NCBI GenBank assembly: GCA_003978805.1
Contig: QNYI01000068.1
Coordinates: 1 to 6,608, forward strand
Reading direction: 5' to 3'
DNA from: Desulfurobacterium sp.
GTDB lineage: Bacteria > Aquificota > Aquificia > Desulfurobacteriales > Desulfurobacteriaceae
Length of the DNA stretch: 6,608 bases
Positions 1 to 5,510 of the stretch are shown here, piece after piece; positions within the stretch are counted from its first letter, which is position 1; the number at the start of each line of letters is the position of its first letter. The notes below the pieces were generated by a model, which had not been told where the DNA came from, made no database searches, and worked only from the letters and a program-made list of their open reading frames with translations. The translations under genes were made by a program, and so were the position numbers.

Positions 1-225
1 AAGCGTCAAGCAGAGGAGAAAAACAAAAAGAGGCTCGGTAAAGTAGAAGAGGTTCTCGTTGAGGGAAGAAGCCCCAAAGGAGGGGAGCTCTCGGGAAGAA
101 CCAAGGACAACAAGCTCGTCGTCTTTGAAGGTGATGAAAGCCTCGTAGGAAAGCTCATAAAGGTTGAAATAGTAGAAACTTCTCCCTTCTTCTTAAAAGG
201 AAAACCGATTTTAAAAGGAGCTTGA
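1..225 (+). CDS. miaB: MiaB-type tRNA methylthiotransferase, C-terminal part (TRAM domain)
   Basis: This is the 3' end of a gene that begins before the window; 74 codons are visible, open from the first base and ending in TGA at 223-225. The visible protein resembles the C-terminal TRAM domain of MiaB, the radical-SAM enzyme that adds a methylthio group to i6A37 of tRNAs. The recognisable pieces are a basic helix end (KRQAEEKNKKRLGK), then VEEVLVEGRSPKGGELSGRT, then a short strand around VVFEG, then LVGKLIKVEIVE. In this family the pattern 'VEG.S....L.GRT...K.V.F.G....G....V.I' is the RNA-binding beta-barrel. The radical-SAM and Fe-S motifs lie outside the window, so a related methylthiotransferase (MtaB or RimO) is possible, but the spacing looks most like MiaB. 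The next gene starts 3 nt after the stop, so they are probably co-transcribed. Confidence 0.8.
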   Translation, partial: KRQAEEKNKKRLGKVEEVLVEGRSPKGGELSGRTKDNKLVVFEGDESLVGKLIKVEIVETSPFFLKGKPILKGA

Positions 226-228
226 GTT

Positions 229-711
229 ATGGTAGAGGTATCGGTAATAGGAATTACTCAGGATAGGTACAGTGGTCTTCCGATTATCATTCTCGGTAAC
301 GAGCAGGAGCGCTTTGCAATCCCCATATGGGTAGGACACTGGGAAGCGGAACTCCTTGAGACGGAGCTCCTTGGAGCGGTTCTTGGAGCGGTTCCGCCAA
401 GGCCTTTCCCCTACGACCTTATAAGGGAAATTGTATCGGCCTTTGGAGGGGAAGTAGAGAGGGTCATCATCAACGACTTTGACAAGGACATCTACTTTGC
501 AGTCATAGAGGTAAAACGTCCCGACGGAGAAGTCTTAAGGATTGACTCCCGTCCCAGCGACGCAATAAACTTAGCAGTTAGAGTAAACGCCCCCATCTTC
601 GTCAAAAGGGAAGTAATAGAGAAAGCCTCCGTCATTCCCCTTGACGAGTGTGAGGGGGACAACTGCAGGGAACAGTGGGAACAGCTAATAAGAGAACTCT
701 TTGAGGATTAA
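229..711 (+). CDS. Bifunctional nuclease family protein (DUF151/BFN domain)
   Basis: A 160-residue soluble protein of the BFN/DUF151 family, whose plant and bacterial members have been described as having DNase and RNase activity; the cellular role in bacteria is poorly defined. Family hallmarks are visible: the opening strand VSVIGITQD, then PIIILGNEQERFAIPIWVGHWEAE (18-41), PPRPFPYDLIREIVSAFGG (56-74), and the most conserved block IDSRPSDAINLAVRVNAPIFV (105-125). The C-terminal tail is acidic and holds two cysteines (C141, C146) in a CEGDNC motif. The ATG at 229 is preceded by AGGAG (216-220) with 8 nt spacing, located inside the end of miaB, which suggests translational coupling. Residues 48-55 are a perfect LGAV-LGAV repeat caused by a 12-bp tandem duplication; relative to the family as I remember it, this adds about four residues. 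The fold assignment is confident; the exact substrate is not known. Confidence 0.88.
   Translation: MVEVSVIGITQDRYSGLPIIILGNEQERFAIPIWVGHWEAELLETELLGAVLGAVPPRPFPYDLIREIVSAFGGEVERVIINDFDKDIYFAVIEVKRPDGEVLRIDSRPSDAINLAVRVNAPIFVKREVIEKASVIPLDECEGDNCREQWEQLIRELFED
370..393 (+). repeat. Perfect 12-bp tandem duplication inside the DUF151 gene
   Basis: The unit CTTGGAGCGGTT occurs twice back to back (370-381 and 382-393). It is in frame and encodes LGAV twice, directly before the conserved PPRP motif of the nuclease-like domain. Both copies are identical at every base, including third codon positions, which fits a recent slippage or duplication event rather than an old repeat. Confidence 0.95.
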
Positions 712-716
712 GCCAA

Positions 717-869
717 GTGGAAACTCTCTTCATACTTCTTACAGGAATCGGCGGACTACTGCTTTTCTTGAAGTTCTACCGGAAAACGAGGTGTAGCCGA
801 TGCAAAAAGACAGGCTGTCCACTCCACCCTCAAGGAAGGAGAAAAAGTTTACCGTTCTCTAAACGGTAA
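717..869 (+). CDS. Small Cys-rich single-pass membrane protein (FeoB-associated-like)
   Basis: A 50-codon reading frame starting at GTG (717) and ending with TAA (867-869). It begins 5 nt after the DUF151 stop and has a good ribosome site, GAGGA at 703-707, 9 nt before the GTG. The protein has a short N-terminal membrane segment (about residues 4-18, ETLFILLTGIGGLLLFL), then a basic stretch (KFYRKTR), then a cysteine cluster C-S-R-C-K-K-T-G-C-P-L-H (C26, C29, C34). The tail is basic. This layout (tiny N-terminal TM helix followed by a cytoplasmic CxxC...CP cluster) resembles the small FeoB-associated Cys-rich membrane proteins, but no FeoB is visible nearby, so the function is open; metal or redox binding is a guess. 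Its last 40 nt overlap the 3' end of the convergent nikO gene. Support is start, spacing, membrane segment and motif; I see no other evidence of expression. Confidence 0.68.
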   Translation: METLFILLTGIGGLLLFLKFYRKTRCSRCKKTGCPLHPQGRRKSLPFSKR

Positions 870-1480
870 ACCTTCCAGCCAAGGGACTTTATGAGCTCTA
901 CGTCGTGGGTAACTACAATAACGGACTTATCCGTTTCCTTTAAGAACTCTACCAACCTCTTGAACCTCTTCCTGTCAAGTCCTGTTGTAGGTTCATCAAG
1001 GATAAGGGCCTCCGGCTCCATAGTAAGAACGCAGGCTATAGAGACTATCCTCTTTTCTCCCCCGGAGAGGGAGTGAATCGTCTTCTCCCTTAAGTGCTCT
1101 ATAGAAAAGGCCTTAAGAGCCCTATCTATTCGTCTCTCAACTTCTTCCCTGCTGAGCTTAAGGTTTAAAGGAGCAAAGGCGAGCTCTTCTTCAACTGTGA
1201 GGGAAAAGAGCTGGTCGTCAGGGTTCTGGAAGACGTAACCTACGGTTGTCCTAAGAGCGTAGAAGTCCTCCTCGTTCCTCACTTCCCTACCTTTAAGGTA
1301 GATCCTCCCTCCTTCAGCAGGAATAAACCCCATAACGGTCTCTATGAGGGTTGTCTTTCCGGCTCCGTTGTCACCGGCGATGATGAACTTTTCCCCTACC
1401 CTCAAACTAAATGTGACGCCGTCAAGAACCTTCCTCTTTCCTCTACGAACAGTTAGCTCCTCTACCCTTAGAACTTCCAT
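830..1480 (-). CDS. nikO: Nickel/cobalt ECF transporter ATP-binding protein NikO (CbiO type)
   Basis: The cytoplasmic ATPase that powers the nickel importer encoded upstream. At 216 residues it is a single short ABC domain with all expected motifs: Walker A GDNGAGKTT (36-44), Q-loop FQNPDDQLFS (84-93), ABC signature LSGGEKR (138-144), Walker B ALILDEP (158-164), D-loop TGLD and the switch histidine in VVTHD (His192). The Q-loop sequence FQNPDDQLF is typical of CbiO/EcfA ATPases that pair with CbiQ/EcfT. It lacks the longer C-terminal extension found in many CbiO proteins of about 270 residues. Only one ATPase is present, so a homodimer is expected. The start ATG at 1480 overlaps the end of nikQ by 13 nt and has only a weak ribosome site, so translation is probably coupled. 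A terminator-like hairpin sits just before the stop codon. Confidence 0.93.
   Translation of the reverse strand: MEVLRVEELTVRRGKRKVLDGVTFSLRVGEKFIIAGDNGAGKTTLIETVMGFIPAEGGRIYLKGREVRNEEDFYALRTTVGYVFQNPDDQLFSLTVEEELAFAPLNLKLSREEVERRIDRALKAFSIEHLREKTIHSLSGGEKRIVSIACVLTMEPEALILDEPTTGLDRKRFKRLVEFLKETDKSVIVVTHDVELIKSLGWKVYRLENGKLFLLP
842..871 (-). terminator. Intrinsic-terminator-like hairpin at the 3' end of nikO
   Basis: GTTTACCGTT (847-856) and AACGGTAAAC (862-871) are perfect inverted repeats with a 5-nt loop. Read on the minus strand, the 10-bp stem is followed at once by five T residues (842-846) and a C, the classical Rho-independent layout, so it is oriented to end the nik operon. It lies inside the nikO coding sequence, about 10 nt before the stop codon (830-832). 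On the plus strand it covers the stop codon of the small Cys-rich gene but has no T-run, so it is not a strong terminator in that direction. Confidence 0.6.
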
Positions 1481-2187
1481 AAAACTACCGCCGTAAAGTA
1501 AAAAAGGCTTGAAACTACAAAAATTATGTCTTCCCTTTTAAGCGAAAAGTGGTGATAGACGGGAAACGTTCCCCTGAAACCCCTACAGAGCATCGCCTTG
1601 TATACCCTGTCTGCCCTTTTATAACTCTTTACAAGGAGGTTGGCAACGATGTTAGCAAAAGTTCTATACGTTCTTACGGAATTCTCCGGCCTAAATCCCC
1701 TGCACTTGGCAGCCTTTACCATCGTCTCGTACTCTTCCTTTACCGTGTGCACGTAACGGTAGGTAAAAAAGAGTATCTGACATAGGTTAGCAGGGAGCCT
1801 TAAGTGGTGGAGGGCGTGGAAGACCGTAAAGGCCGAGGAGGTAGAAAGGAAAGAGGCGGTAAGAAGCAGAATTAATGAGGACTTTAAGAGTAGGAGTAAG
1901 CCGTATACGAGCCCATCTACAGAAAGGCTAAGAGCTCCCACCTTTACCGTACGGGGACTCTCGTAGGTAAAAACCATAGTAACCACTAAAAAGAGGAGGA
2001 ATGTATTGGCAACAAAGAGGAGCTTGAGGAGCTTTAGAATCCTCCCCTTAGCTGCCACTAAGGATAAGCATACGAAAGGTAGGTAAGATAGAGCAGTGCT
2101 AAAGTCCGGCGATAAGGCAATTCCCCAGCTAAAGAGGAAAAGGACGACCACTTTTACCCGAGGGTCAATGACGGCGAGAGAGAACAA
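1468..2187 (-). CDS. nikQ: Nickel ECF transporter transmembrane coupling protein NikQ (CbiQ type)
   Basis: A 239-residue integral membrane protein, the scaffold (EcfT-like) subunit that couples the substrate-binding NikM to the NikO ATPase. It begins IDPRVKVVVLFLFS, matching the N-terminal DPR.K segment of CbiQ proteins. Hydrophobic segments lie roughly at 12-24, 32-45, 56-74, 90-113 and 222-238. The two cytoplasmic A-x-x-x-R-G coupling motifs that dock on the ATPases are both present: AAKCRG (159-164) and AMLCRG (198-203), each followed by F. The start codon is TTG (2185-2187 on the plus strand reads CAA); no ATG or GTG lies near in frame before the conserved IDPR segment. A G-rich stretch (2195-2200) seven bases upstream could serve as ribosome site. 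The gene overlaps nikL by 23 nt, so reinitiation from nikL is likely. Confidence 0.9.
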   Translation of the reverse strand: MFSLAVIDPRVKVVVLFLFSWGIALSPDFSTALSYLPFVCLSLVAAKGRILKLLKLLFVANTFLLFLVVTMVFTYESPRTVKVGALSLSVDGLVYGLLLLLKSSLILLLTASFLSTSSAFTVFHALHHLRLPANLCQILFFTYRYVHTVKEEYETMVKAAKCRGFRPENSVRTYRTFANIVANLLVKSYKRADRVYKAMLCRGFRGTFPVYHHFSLKREDIIFVVSSLFYFTAVVLWKF

Positions 2188-2695
2188 GGGAGATCCCCCC
2201 GAAAATCCCGAGAATCCAACCTAAACCGGCGAAAATGTCCTTAAAAGAGGTACCGGAAAGAGCTCTACGAACCTCTGAGAGTTCTACCCGCAAAGGTTCT
2301 AACTGCTTTTCCAACTCCTCGCGAACAACTCTCCTTAAAACGTCGGTATTAACTTCTGGGAGTTCCTCCCTTCTTTCAGCCTCCGGCCGAGGTAGGAGCT
2401 CCAGCTCCGAAACAGCTCTATGTCCCAACTCCCCCGTTACAACCACTTTTAGGTTCCTCGGCTTTTTAAGTTTAAAGGAGAACTCACCGTTCCTGTCGGT
2501 TCTCCCCGTCAGAAGGAGCTCCCCCGTCTCCCTGTCGTAGACCTCTACTTTACCTTCCCTTACAGGTGTTCCGTCGCTAAAGTAGGACATTACGGTAACC
2601 TTATCCCCATCAAAATCCACAAAGGCCGATATCTTGTGAGCGTAGGCAGTGAGAGGAAAGAGCAGAAGTAAGAGGGCTAAAAGTAACTTCTTCAT
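2165..2695 (-). CDS. nikL: Nickel transporter accessory membrane protein NikL
   Basis: A 176-residue protein matching the layout of NikL, the component that replaces CbiN/NikN in NikKMLQO-type nickel importers. It has a signal peptide (1-19, ending AYA), a short beta-sandwich of carboxypeptidase-regulatory-like type (about 20-100, with TGRTDRNGEFSF near 63-74 and GHRAVSELEL at 91-100), a charged, probably coiled-coil linker (about 104-147) and a C-terminal membrane helix (FKDIFAGLGWILGIFGGISLVL, 151-172) closed by RRH. Predicted cleavage after AYA leaves histidine 20 as the mature N-terminus. The ATG overlaps the nikM stop in an ATGA arrangement, and AGGAGG (2700-2705) lies 4 nt upstream. Function as a nickel transporter subunit is established for the family by context and comparative genomics; the direct metal role of His20 and His92 is my inference. 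Confidence 0.85.
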   Translation of the reverse strand: MKKLLLALLLLLFPLTAYAHKISAFVDFDGDKVTVMSYFSDGTPVREGKVEVYDRETGELLLTGRTDRNGEFSFKLKKPRNLKVVVTGELGHRAVSELELLPRPEAERREELPEVNTDVLRRVVREELEKQLEPLRVELSEVRRALSGTSFKDIFAGLGWILGIFGGISLVLSRRH

Positions 2696-3297
2696 ACTGC
2701 CTCCTTTAGAACCTCCGGCACGGCTCTTTTAAGGAAAAGAAGGGTGAAAGAGTTAATAAAAGCCTCAATAAAGGCCACAGGCAGGTGGGCTAAGAAGACA
2801 ATTTCGGCCGTTTTCTTAAAGGCCTCCCCTGTAAAGAAGAGCTCCAGAGAAACTAAAAGGCCGGCTCCCATAATAGCTACAAAGCTTGAAAGAACTCCGG
2901 CAACAGTTAACGAGAACTTCTTCTCGCTCTGTAGTAACCTTTTACAGAGGTAGTAGGCAATTAATGCCGGAAAGGCCATGTTAAAGGTGTTTACCCCCAG
3001 AACGGTAAGCCCCCCAAACTGAAAGAGGACTGCCTGAAGGAAGAGGGCAGTAAGCAACACAGGGAAAACTGCCCACCCCAGTAAAATGCCGGCAAGGCCG
3101 TTTAAAACCAAGTGAACGCTGGTAGGGCCTGCAGGGACGTGGATGAGGGAGGCAACAAAAAAGGCGGAGGAAAGGAGGGCTGCCAGAGGAATTCTCCTAT
3201 CGTCAAGTCTCCTCAAGCCTACATAAGTTCCGAGAGCAGTTAAAACCCAACCTGCAACAAGCAGTGAACCCGGTAAAACACCTTCCGATATGTGCAT
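2692..3297 (-). CDS. nikM: Nickel ECF transporter substrate-binding membrane protein NikM (CbiM type)
   Basis: The substrate-capture (S) component of the importer, 201 residues with about six or seven hydrophobic segments. It starts with the family signature MHISEGVLPG: the N-terminal Met-His of CbiM/NikM inserts into the protein and coordinates the metal through the amino group and His2. Further motifs are HVPAGPTSVHL (53-63, with His53 and His62), FGGLTVLGVNTFNM (94-107) and HLPVAFIEAFINS (171-183). In most relatives I recall, the last reads IEG; here it is IEA. The protein has no fused NikN extension, consistent with the separate NikL and NikK. The initiator at 3297 follows the nikK stop by 2 nt, with GAGG (3303-3306) as ribosome site, and fixes the essential His2. 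Cobalt is the alternative substrate, but the K and L partners point to nickel. Confidence 0.92.
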   Translation of the reverse strand: MHISEGVLPGSLLVAGWVLTALGTYVGLRRLDDRRIPLAALLSSAFFVASLIHVPAGPTSVHLVLNGLAGILLGWAVFPVLLTALFLQAVLFQFGGLTVLGVNTFNMAFPALIAYYLCKRLLQSEKKFSLTVAGVLSSFVAIMGAGLLVSLELFFTGEAFKKTAEIVFLAHLPVAFIEAFINSFTLLFLKRAVPEVLKEAV

Positions 3298-3299
3298 CC

Positions 3300-4082
3300 C
3301 TACCTCACTCCCTTCGGCTTAGGGTAGGCCTTGACCCATATAACGGCGTCAAGCTCAACAGGGTAGAGTTTCCCATCCTCGTGCCTCAGTTTTCCTCCAT
3401 TACCGATAGCGGAGAACCCCCACCAGCCAGCCCAAGGAATCGTGTAAACGAAATAGCCGTTCTCATCTGTCTTAACGACCTGAGTAACAAAGGCATCGGC
3501 GGGAACTTTCACGTTCCCGGGATTTAGGTACTCAACTTCAACGTTAACGTTTGCAGCAGGCTTACCGTTTATAAAGACCCTACCCCTGAAAGTATTCCCC
3601 TCCCAGATTCCGAAGGGCTTTGTAAGGGGAACTATCTCTGCCTTAAGGCCGATAGGCCTGTCCCACCCTTCTTCAAGTCCAAAGGCTTCAACGTAAACCT
3701 TTGTAACCTGCTTTATGAACTTCCTTTCGGCCGGCTCAAAGTAAGGCTTAGGGTCTACATAGAACTGGTATACCCCCGGTCTCCTTATCCTGAACTCCGC
3801 TTTAAAGCTTGATACCTTTTTACTACTTCCCTCCACAGCCGGGATCTCTACCCTTTTCCAACTGAGCTTTAACCTCTTCCCGTTGATAACAGCACCGCTG
3901 TCAGCTATCTCAAAGTCCATGTTGGGCTCACCCTCCATCGGGTGGGTAAACTTTGCCTCAAGGGTCACACTCCTTCCTCTCCCTTCAAGTATGTCGGTAG
4001 AGGGTTTAAGAACCAAGAAGTGGGCATGAGCCGTAACGGGTAAAGCCAGCAGGATGGCCATTAAAGTGGCTACCTTCTTCAT
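3300..4082 (-). CDS. nikK: Periplasmic nickel-uptake protein NikK (DUF4198 family)
   Basis: A 260-residue exported protein of the DUF4198 family, first gene of the operon. It has a signal peptide (1-20, [20 protein letters not shown]), so the mature protein should begin with histidine 21 (HFLVLKPS). The body looks like two beta-sandwich domains: the first with [10 protein letters not shown] (46-55) and [26 protein letters not shown] (100-125), the second carboxypeptidase-regulatory-like with [26 protein letters not shown] (162-187) and [19 protein letters not shown] (205-223). No membrane anchor is visible after the signal peptide. DUF4198 proteins called NikK are found beside NikMLQO importers, and a periplasmic nickel-binding or delivery role is proposed for them. 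The ATG at 4082 has AGGAGG at 4089-4094 with 6 nt spacing. A strong promoter lies just upstream. Confidence 0.87.
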   Translation of the reverse strand: MKKVATLMAILLALPVTAHAHFLVLKPSTDILEGRGRSVTLEAKFTHPMEGEPNMDFEIADSGAVINGKRLKLSWKRVEIPAVEGSSKKVSSFKAEFRIRRPGVYQFYVDPKPYFEPAERKFIKQVTKVYVEAFGLEEGWDRPIGLKAEIVPLTKPFGIWEGNTFRGRVFINGKPAANVNVEVEYLNPGNVKVPADAFVTQVVKTDENGYFVYTIPWAGWWGFSAIGNGGKLRHEDGKLYPVELDAVIWVKAYPKPKGVR

Positions 4083-4117
4083 GAGTGGCCTCCTTTTACA
4101 TCAGTTATTTTACCGAA

Positions 4118-4146
4118 ATTCTAAAACAAGTCTACTTAGTAGTCAA
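4118..4146 (-). promoter_or_regulatory. Promoter of the nikKMLQO operon
   Basis: On the minus strand a -35 box TTGACT (4146-4141), a 17-bp spacer and a -10 box TAGAAT (4123-4118) form a near-consensus housekeeping promoter. Transcription would start around 4111, giving a leader of only about 28 nt before the nikK ATG. This is too short for a metal or cobalamin riboswitch, so control should act at the promoter. Confidence 0.72.
4132..4142. promoter_or_regulatory. Palindrome in the nikK promoter spacer (candidate operator)
   Basis: CTACT-T-AGTAG is a perfect 5-1-5 inverted repeat. It falls between the -10 and -35 boxes of the nikK promoter and touches the -35, the usual place for a repressor to block polymerase. 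Regulator not identified. Confidence 0.45.
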
Positions 4147-4212
4147 ATTTTATACAATAGTAATACCTATTGTGAAAAAAGTTTAAGAGAAGGTTACTCA
4201 AATTTTGTATAC
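4141..4212. repeat. Imperfect direct repeat flanking the candidate operator
   Basis: AGTCAAATTTTATAC begins at 4141 and ACTCAAATTTTGTATAC at 4196; the shared core TCAAATTTT lies at 4143-4151 and 4198-4206, 55 bp apart. One copy covers the nikK -35 and the other the presumed -35 area of the porin promoter, so they may be equivalent regulatory half-sites or simply AT-rich UP-like elements. Confidence 0.4.
4154..4173. promoter_or_regulatory. 20-bp inverted repeat upstream of the nikK -35 (candidate metal-regulator site)
   Basis: ACAATAG (4154-4160) and CTATTGT (4167-4173) are perfect inverted repeats separated by TAATAC. The site begins 7 bp upstream of the nikK -35 and lies about 50 bp before the porin promoter, so one protein bound here could affect both divergent units. 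It does not clearly match the E. coli NikR site (GTATGA-N16-TCATAC) or a standard Fur box that I can recognise. A NikR or Fur/Nur-type regulator is plausible from context only. Confidence 0.5.
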
Positions 4213-4232
4213 TTTACTTTGTTATATATACT
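4205..4232 (+). promoter_or_regulatory. Probable promoter of the porin gene
   Basis: Two overlapping -10 candidates are seen: an extended form TG-T-TATATA (4220-4228), and TATACT (4227-4232) with a weak -35 TTGTAT (4205-4210) 16 bp upstream. Start of transcription would be near 4235-4240. The porin ribosome site AAGGAGG (4250-4256) follows, 6 nt before the ATG. The region is clearly promoter-like, but the exact boxes are uncertain. Confidence 0.45.
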
Positions 4233-4262
4233 TAACTAAGCTCGCTTTTAAGGAGGTATCCC

Positions 4263-5486
4263 ATGAGGAAGGCCCTCGGGGTAGTAACGGTAGCGCTCCT
4301 TCTCAGTTCCAGTCCCGCCATTTCGGAAGAAGGAACAGAGAAGGAGCTGGAACTCCTAAAACGGCGGATTGAGAGGCTTGAAAAAGAGTGCCGAATCTAC
4401 CCGGAAATCCACGGAGATGCCGTTCTCTACTACCAAGGAGCCCAGTCAGGAGAACTCTCCTCACCTTCAGGGACAGGTTACGTAGCAGACCTTGAAATCT
4501 CATTTAAGCCTACAGGAGAAGGTGAGTTTTACATGAGGCTACACGCAGGGGAAGGTTCAGGGGCAGACAAGATCCTTGAGGTAGAGGAAGGAGCTCCCTT
4601 TGCCAACCTCAACACCCTTTCAGACGACAACCCGGAAAGTGAGGCTACTTTCAAGCTCCTTGAGGCCTACTACACCCACACTTTCCTAAACGGAAAAGTG
4701 ACCTTATCGGTAGGAAAGACAGAACCTCCGGTCTTTATTGACGATAACGAGTACGCCAACGACGAGTACAGCCAGTTCGTAGGAAAACCCTTCGTCAACA
4801 ACCCGATAGTTGACGGAGAGTTTCAGTTTGCCCCAATTGTTGGAGTGGTTATTTCTCCGGTAGAGAAAGTTGAAATTTCTGCAGTTATCCAGAGTAATGA
4901 GCAGAGTAAAGTCTACTGGAACGGTTCAGAGTGGAGCGTAAAAGAAAAGAGCCTCTACGACGACGTCTTTGATAACCCCTTCTTTGCCGTTCAGTTAAAA
5001 GTCTCCCCGAAAATTGCCGGCCTTCCCGGCAACTACAGGATTTACTACTGGAACGACTCGGCAGACCACATAAAGGTAGGAGAGGATGTCAGCGACCCTA
5101 CAAGGAAGCCTTCAACGGCTAAAGGGTGGGGAGTAGGCATCTCTATAGACCAAGAAGTTTCTGAAAAGGCCGGCGTGTTTGCAAGGGTTGCGTGGGGAAA
5201 CGATGAAGTCTACGAGGTTGAACAGTTCTACTCTGTAGGCTTAAGCCTCAACGGTATCCTCCCAAACAGAGAGGATGACACCCTCGGTATAGGCGTTGCC
5301 GCCTTAGTGCCAAACGATAGGCTAAAAGAGAGCTCTACCGAGTGGCACTTTGAGGCCTACTACAGAGCTCAAGTAGGGGAAAACTTGGCCGTAACCCCGG
5401 ATTTACAGCTCGTTTTGAACCCCCACGGTAACAGCAACAACGACCGTATAATAGCTGCAATGTTAAAAGCCGAGTTTTCTTTTTAG
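4263..5486 (+). CDS. Outer-membrane beta-barrel porin, OprB-like
   Basis: A 407-residue predicted outer-membrane channel. Visible parts: a signal peptide (about 1-21, MRKALGVVTVALLLSSSPAIS), a short charged coiled coil (about 24-44, KELELLKRRIERLEK) as in other porins with a periplasmic helix, then alternating hydrophobic/polar strands of a beta-barrel, and a terminal Phe (AEFSF), the C-terminal signal for outer-membrane assembly. The block GKTEPPVFIDDNEYANDEYSQFVGKPFVNN (split as 151-165 and 166-180) and LGIGVAALVPN near the C-terminus resemble the carbohydrate-selective porin OprB family, though the real substrate cannot be read from the sequence. The loops are rich in Asp and Glu, which would suit cation passage. 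The gene is divergent from nikKMLQO across 180 bp, suggesting a role in nickel entry; this is inference from context. A general porin is the main alternative. Confidence 0.82.
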   Translation: MRKALGVVTVALLLSSSPAISEEGTEKELELLKRRIERLEKECRIYPEIHGDAVLYYQGAQSGELSSPSGTGYVADLEISFKPTGEGEFYMRLHAGEGSGADKILEVEEGAPFANLNTLSDDNPESEATFKLLEAYYTHTFLNGKVTLSVGKTEPPVFIDDNEYANDEYSQFVGKPFVNNPIVDGEFQFAPIVGVVISPVEKVEISAVIQSNEQSKVYWNGSEWSVKEKSLYDDVFDNPFFAVQLKVSPKIAGLPGNYRIYYWNDSADHIKVGEDVSDPTRKPSTAKGWGVGISIDQEVSEKAGVFARVAWGNDEVYEVEQFYSVGLSLNGILPNREDDTLGIGVAALVPNDRLKESSTEWHFEAYYRAQVGENLAVTPDLQLVLNPHGNSNNDRIIAAMLKAEFSF

Positions 5487-5487
5487 T

Positions 5488-5510
5488 AGGAGGGGAAATC
5501 TCCCCCTCCT
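5488..5510 (+). terminator. GC-rich hairpin downstream of the porin
   Basis: AGGAGGGG (5488-5495) pairs with CCCCTCCT (5503-5510) over a 7-nt loop, starting one base after the porin stop codon. It is a stable 8-bp stem, but no T-run follows on the plus strand, so termination may be partial or need Rho. The insertion sequence could begin at or within this hairpin and may have removed an original T-run. Confidence 0.5.

Noticed and set aside
1549..1785. Plus-strand open frame opposite nikQ
   Set aside because: It is antisense to a well-supported membrane protein gene, has no ribosome site or recognisable motif, and its sequence follows from nikQ codon use.
2235..2540. Plus-strand Ser-rich open frame opposite nikL
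   Set aside because: Low-complexity Ser/Arg composition is the expected shadow of Glu/Leu-rich coding on the other strand.
830..4082. Cobalt importer (CbiMNQO) instead of nickel
   Set aside because: There is no CbiN-like two-helix protein, and the DUF4198 NikK and NikL components are typical of nickel systems. Cobalt cannot be fully excluded from sequence alone.
4154..4180. Inverted repeat read as a terminator because of the following A-run
   Set aside because: The plus strand has As, not Ts, after the stem. On the minus strand the T-run precedes the hairpin, and no gene ends here, so an operator is the better reading.
4054..4239. Plus-strand open frame across the divergent control region
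   Set aside because: It overlaps the nikK start, both promoters and both palindromes, and has an AT-rich random-looking product.
4083..4262. Riboswitch (NiCo or cobalamin) controlling nikK or the porin
   Set aside because: The predicted nikK leader is only about 28 nt and the porin leader about 25 nt, and no conserved riboswitch core is visible.
4303..4503. Minus-strand open frame opposite the porin N-terminus
   Set aside because: It lies wholly within the porin gene, with no start signal and no domain likeness.
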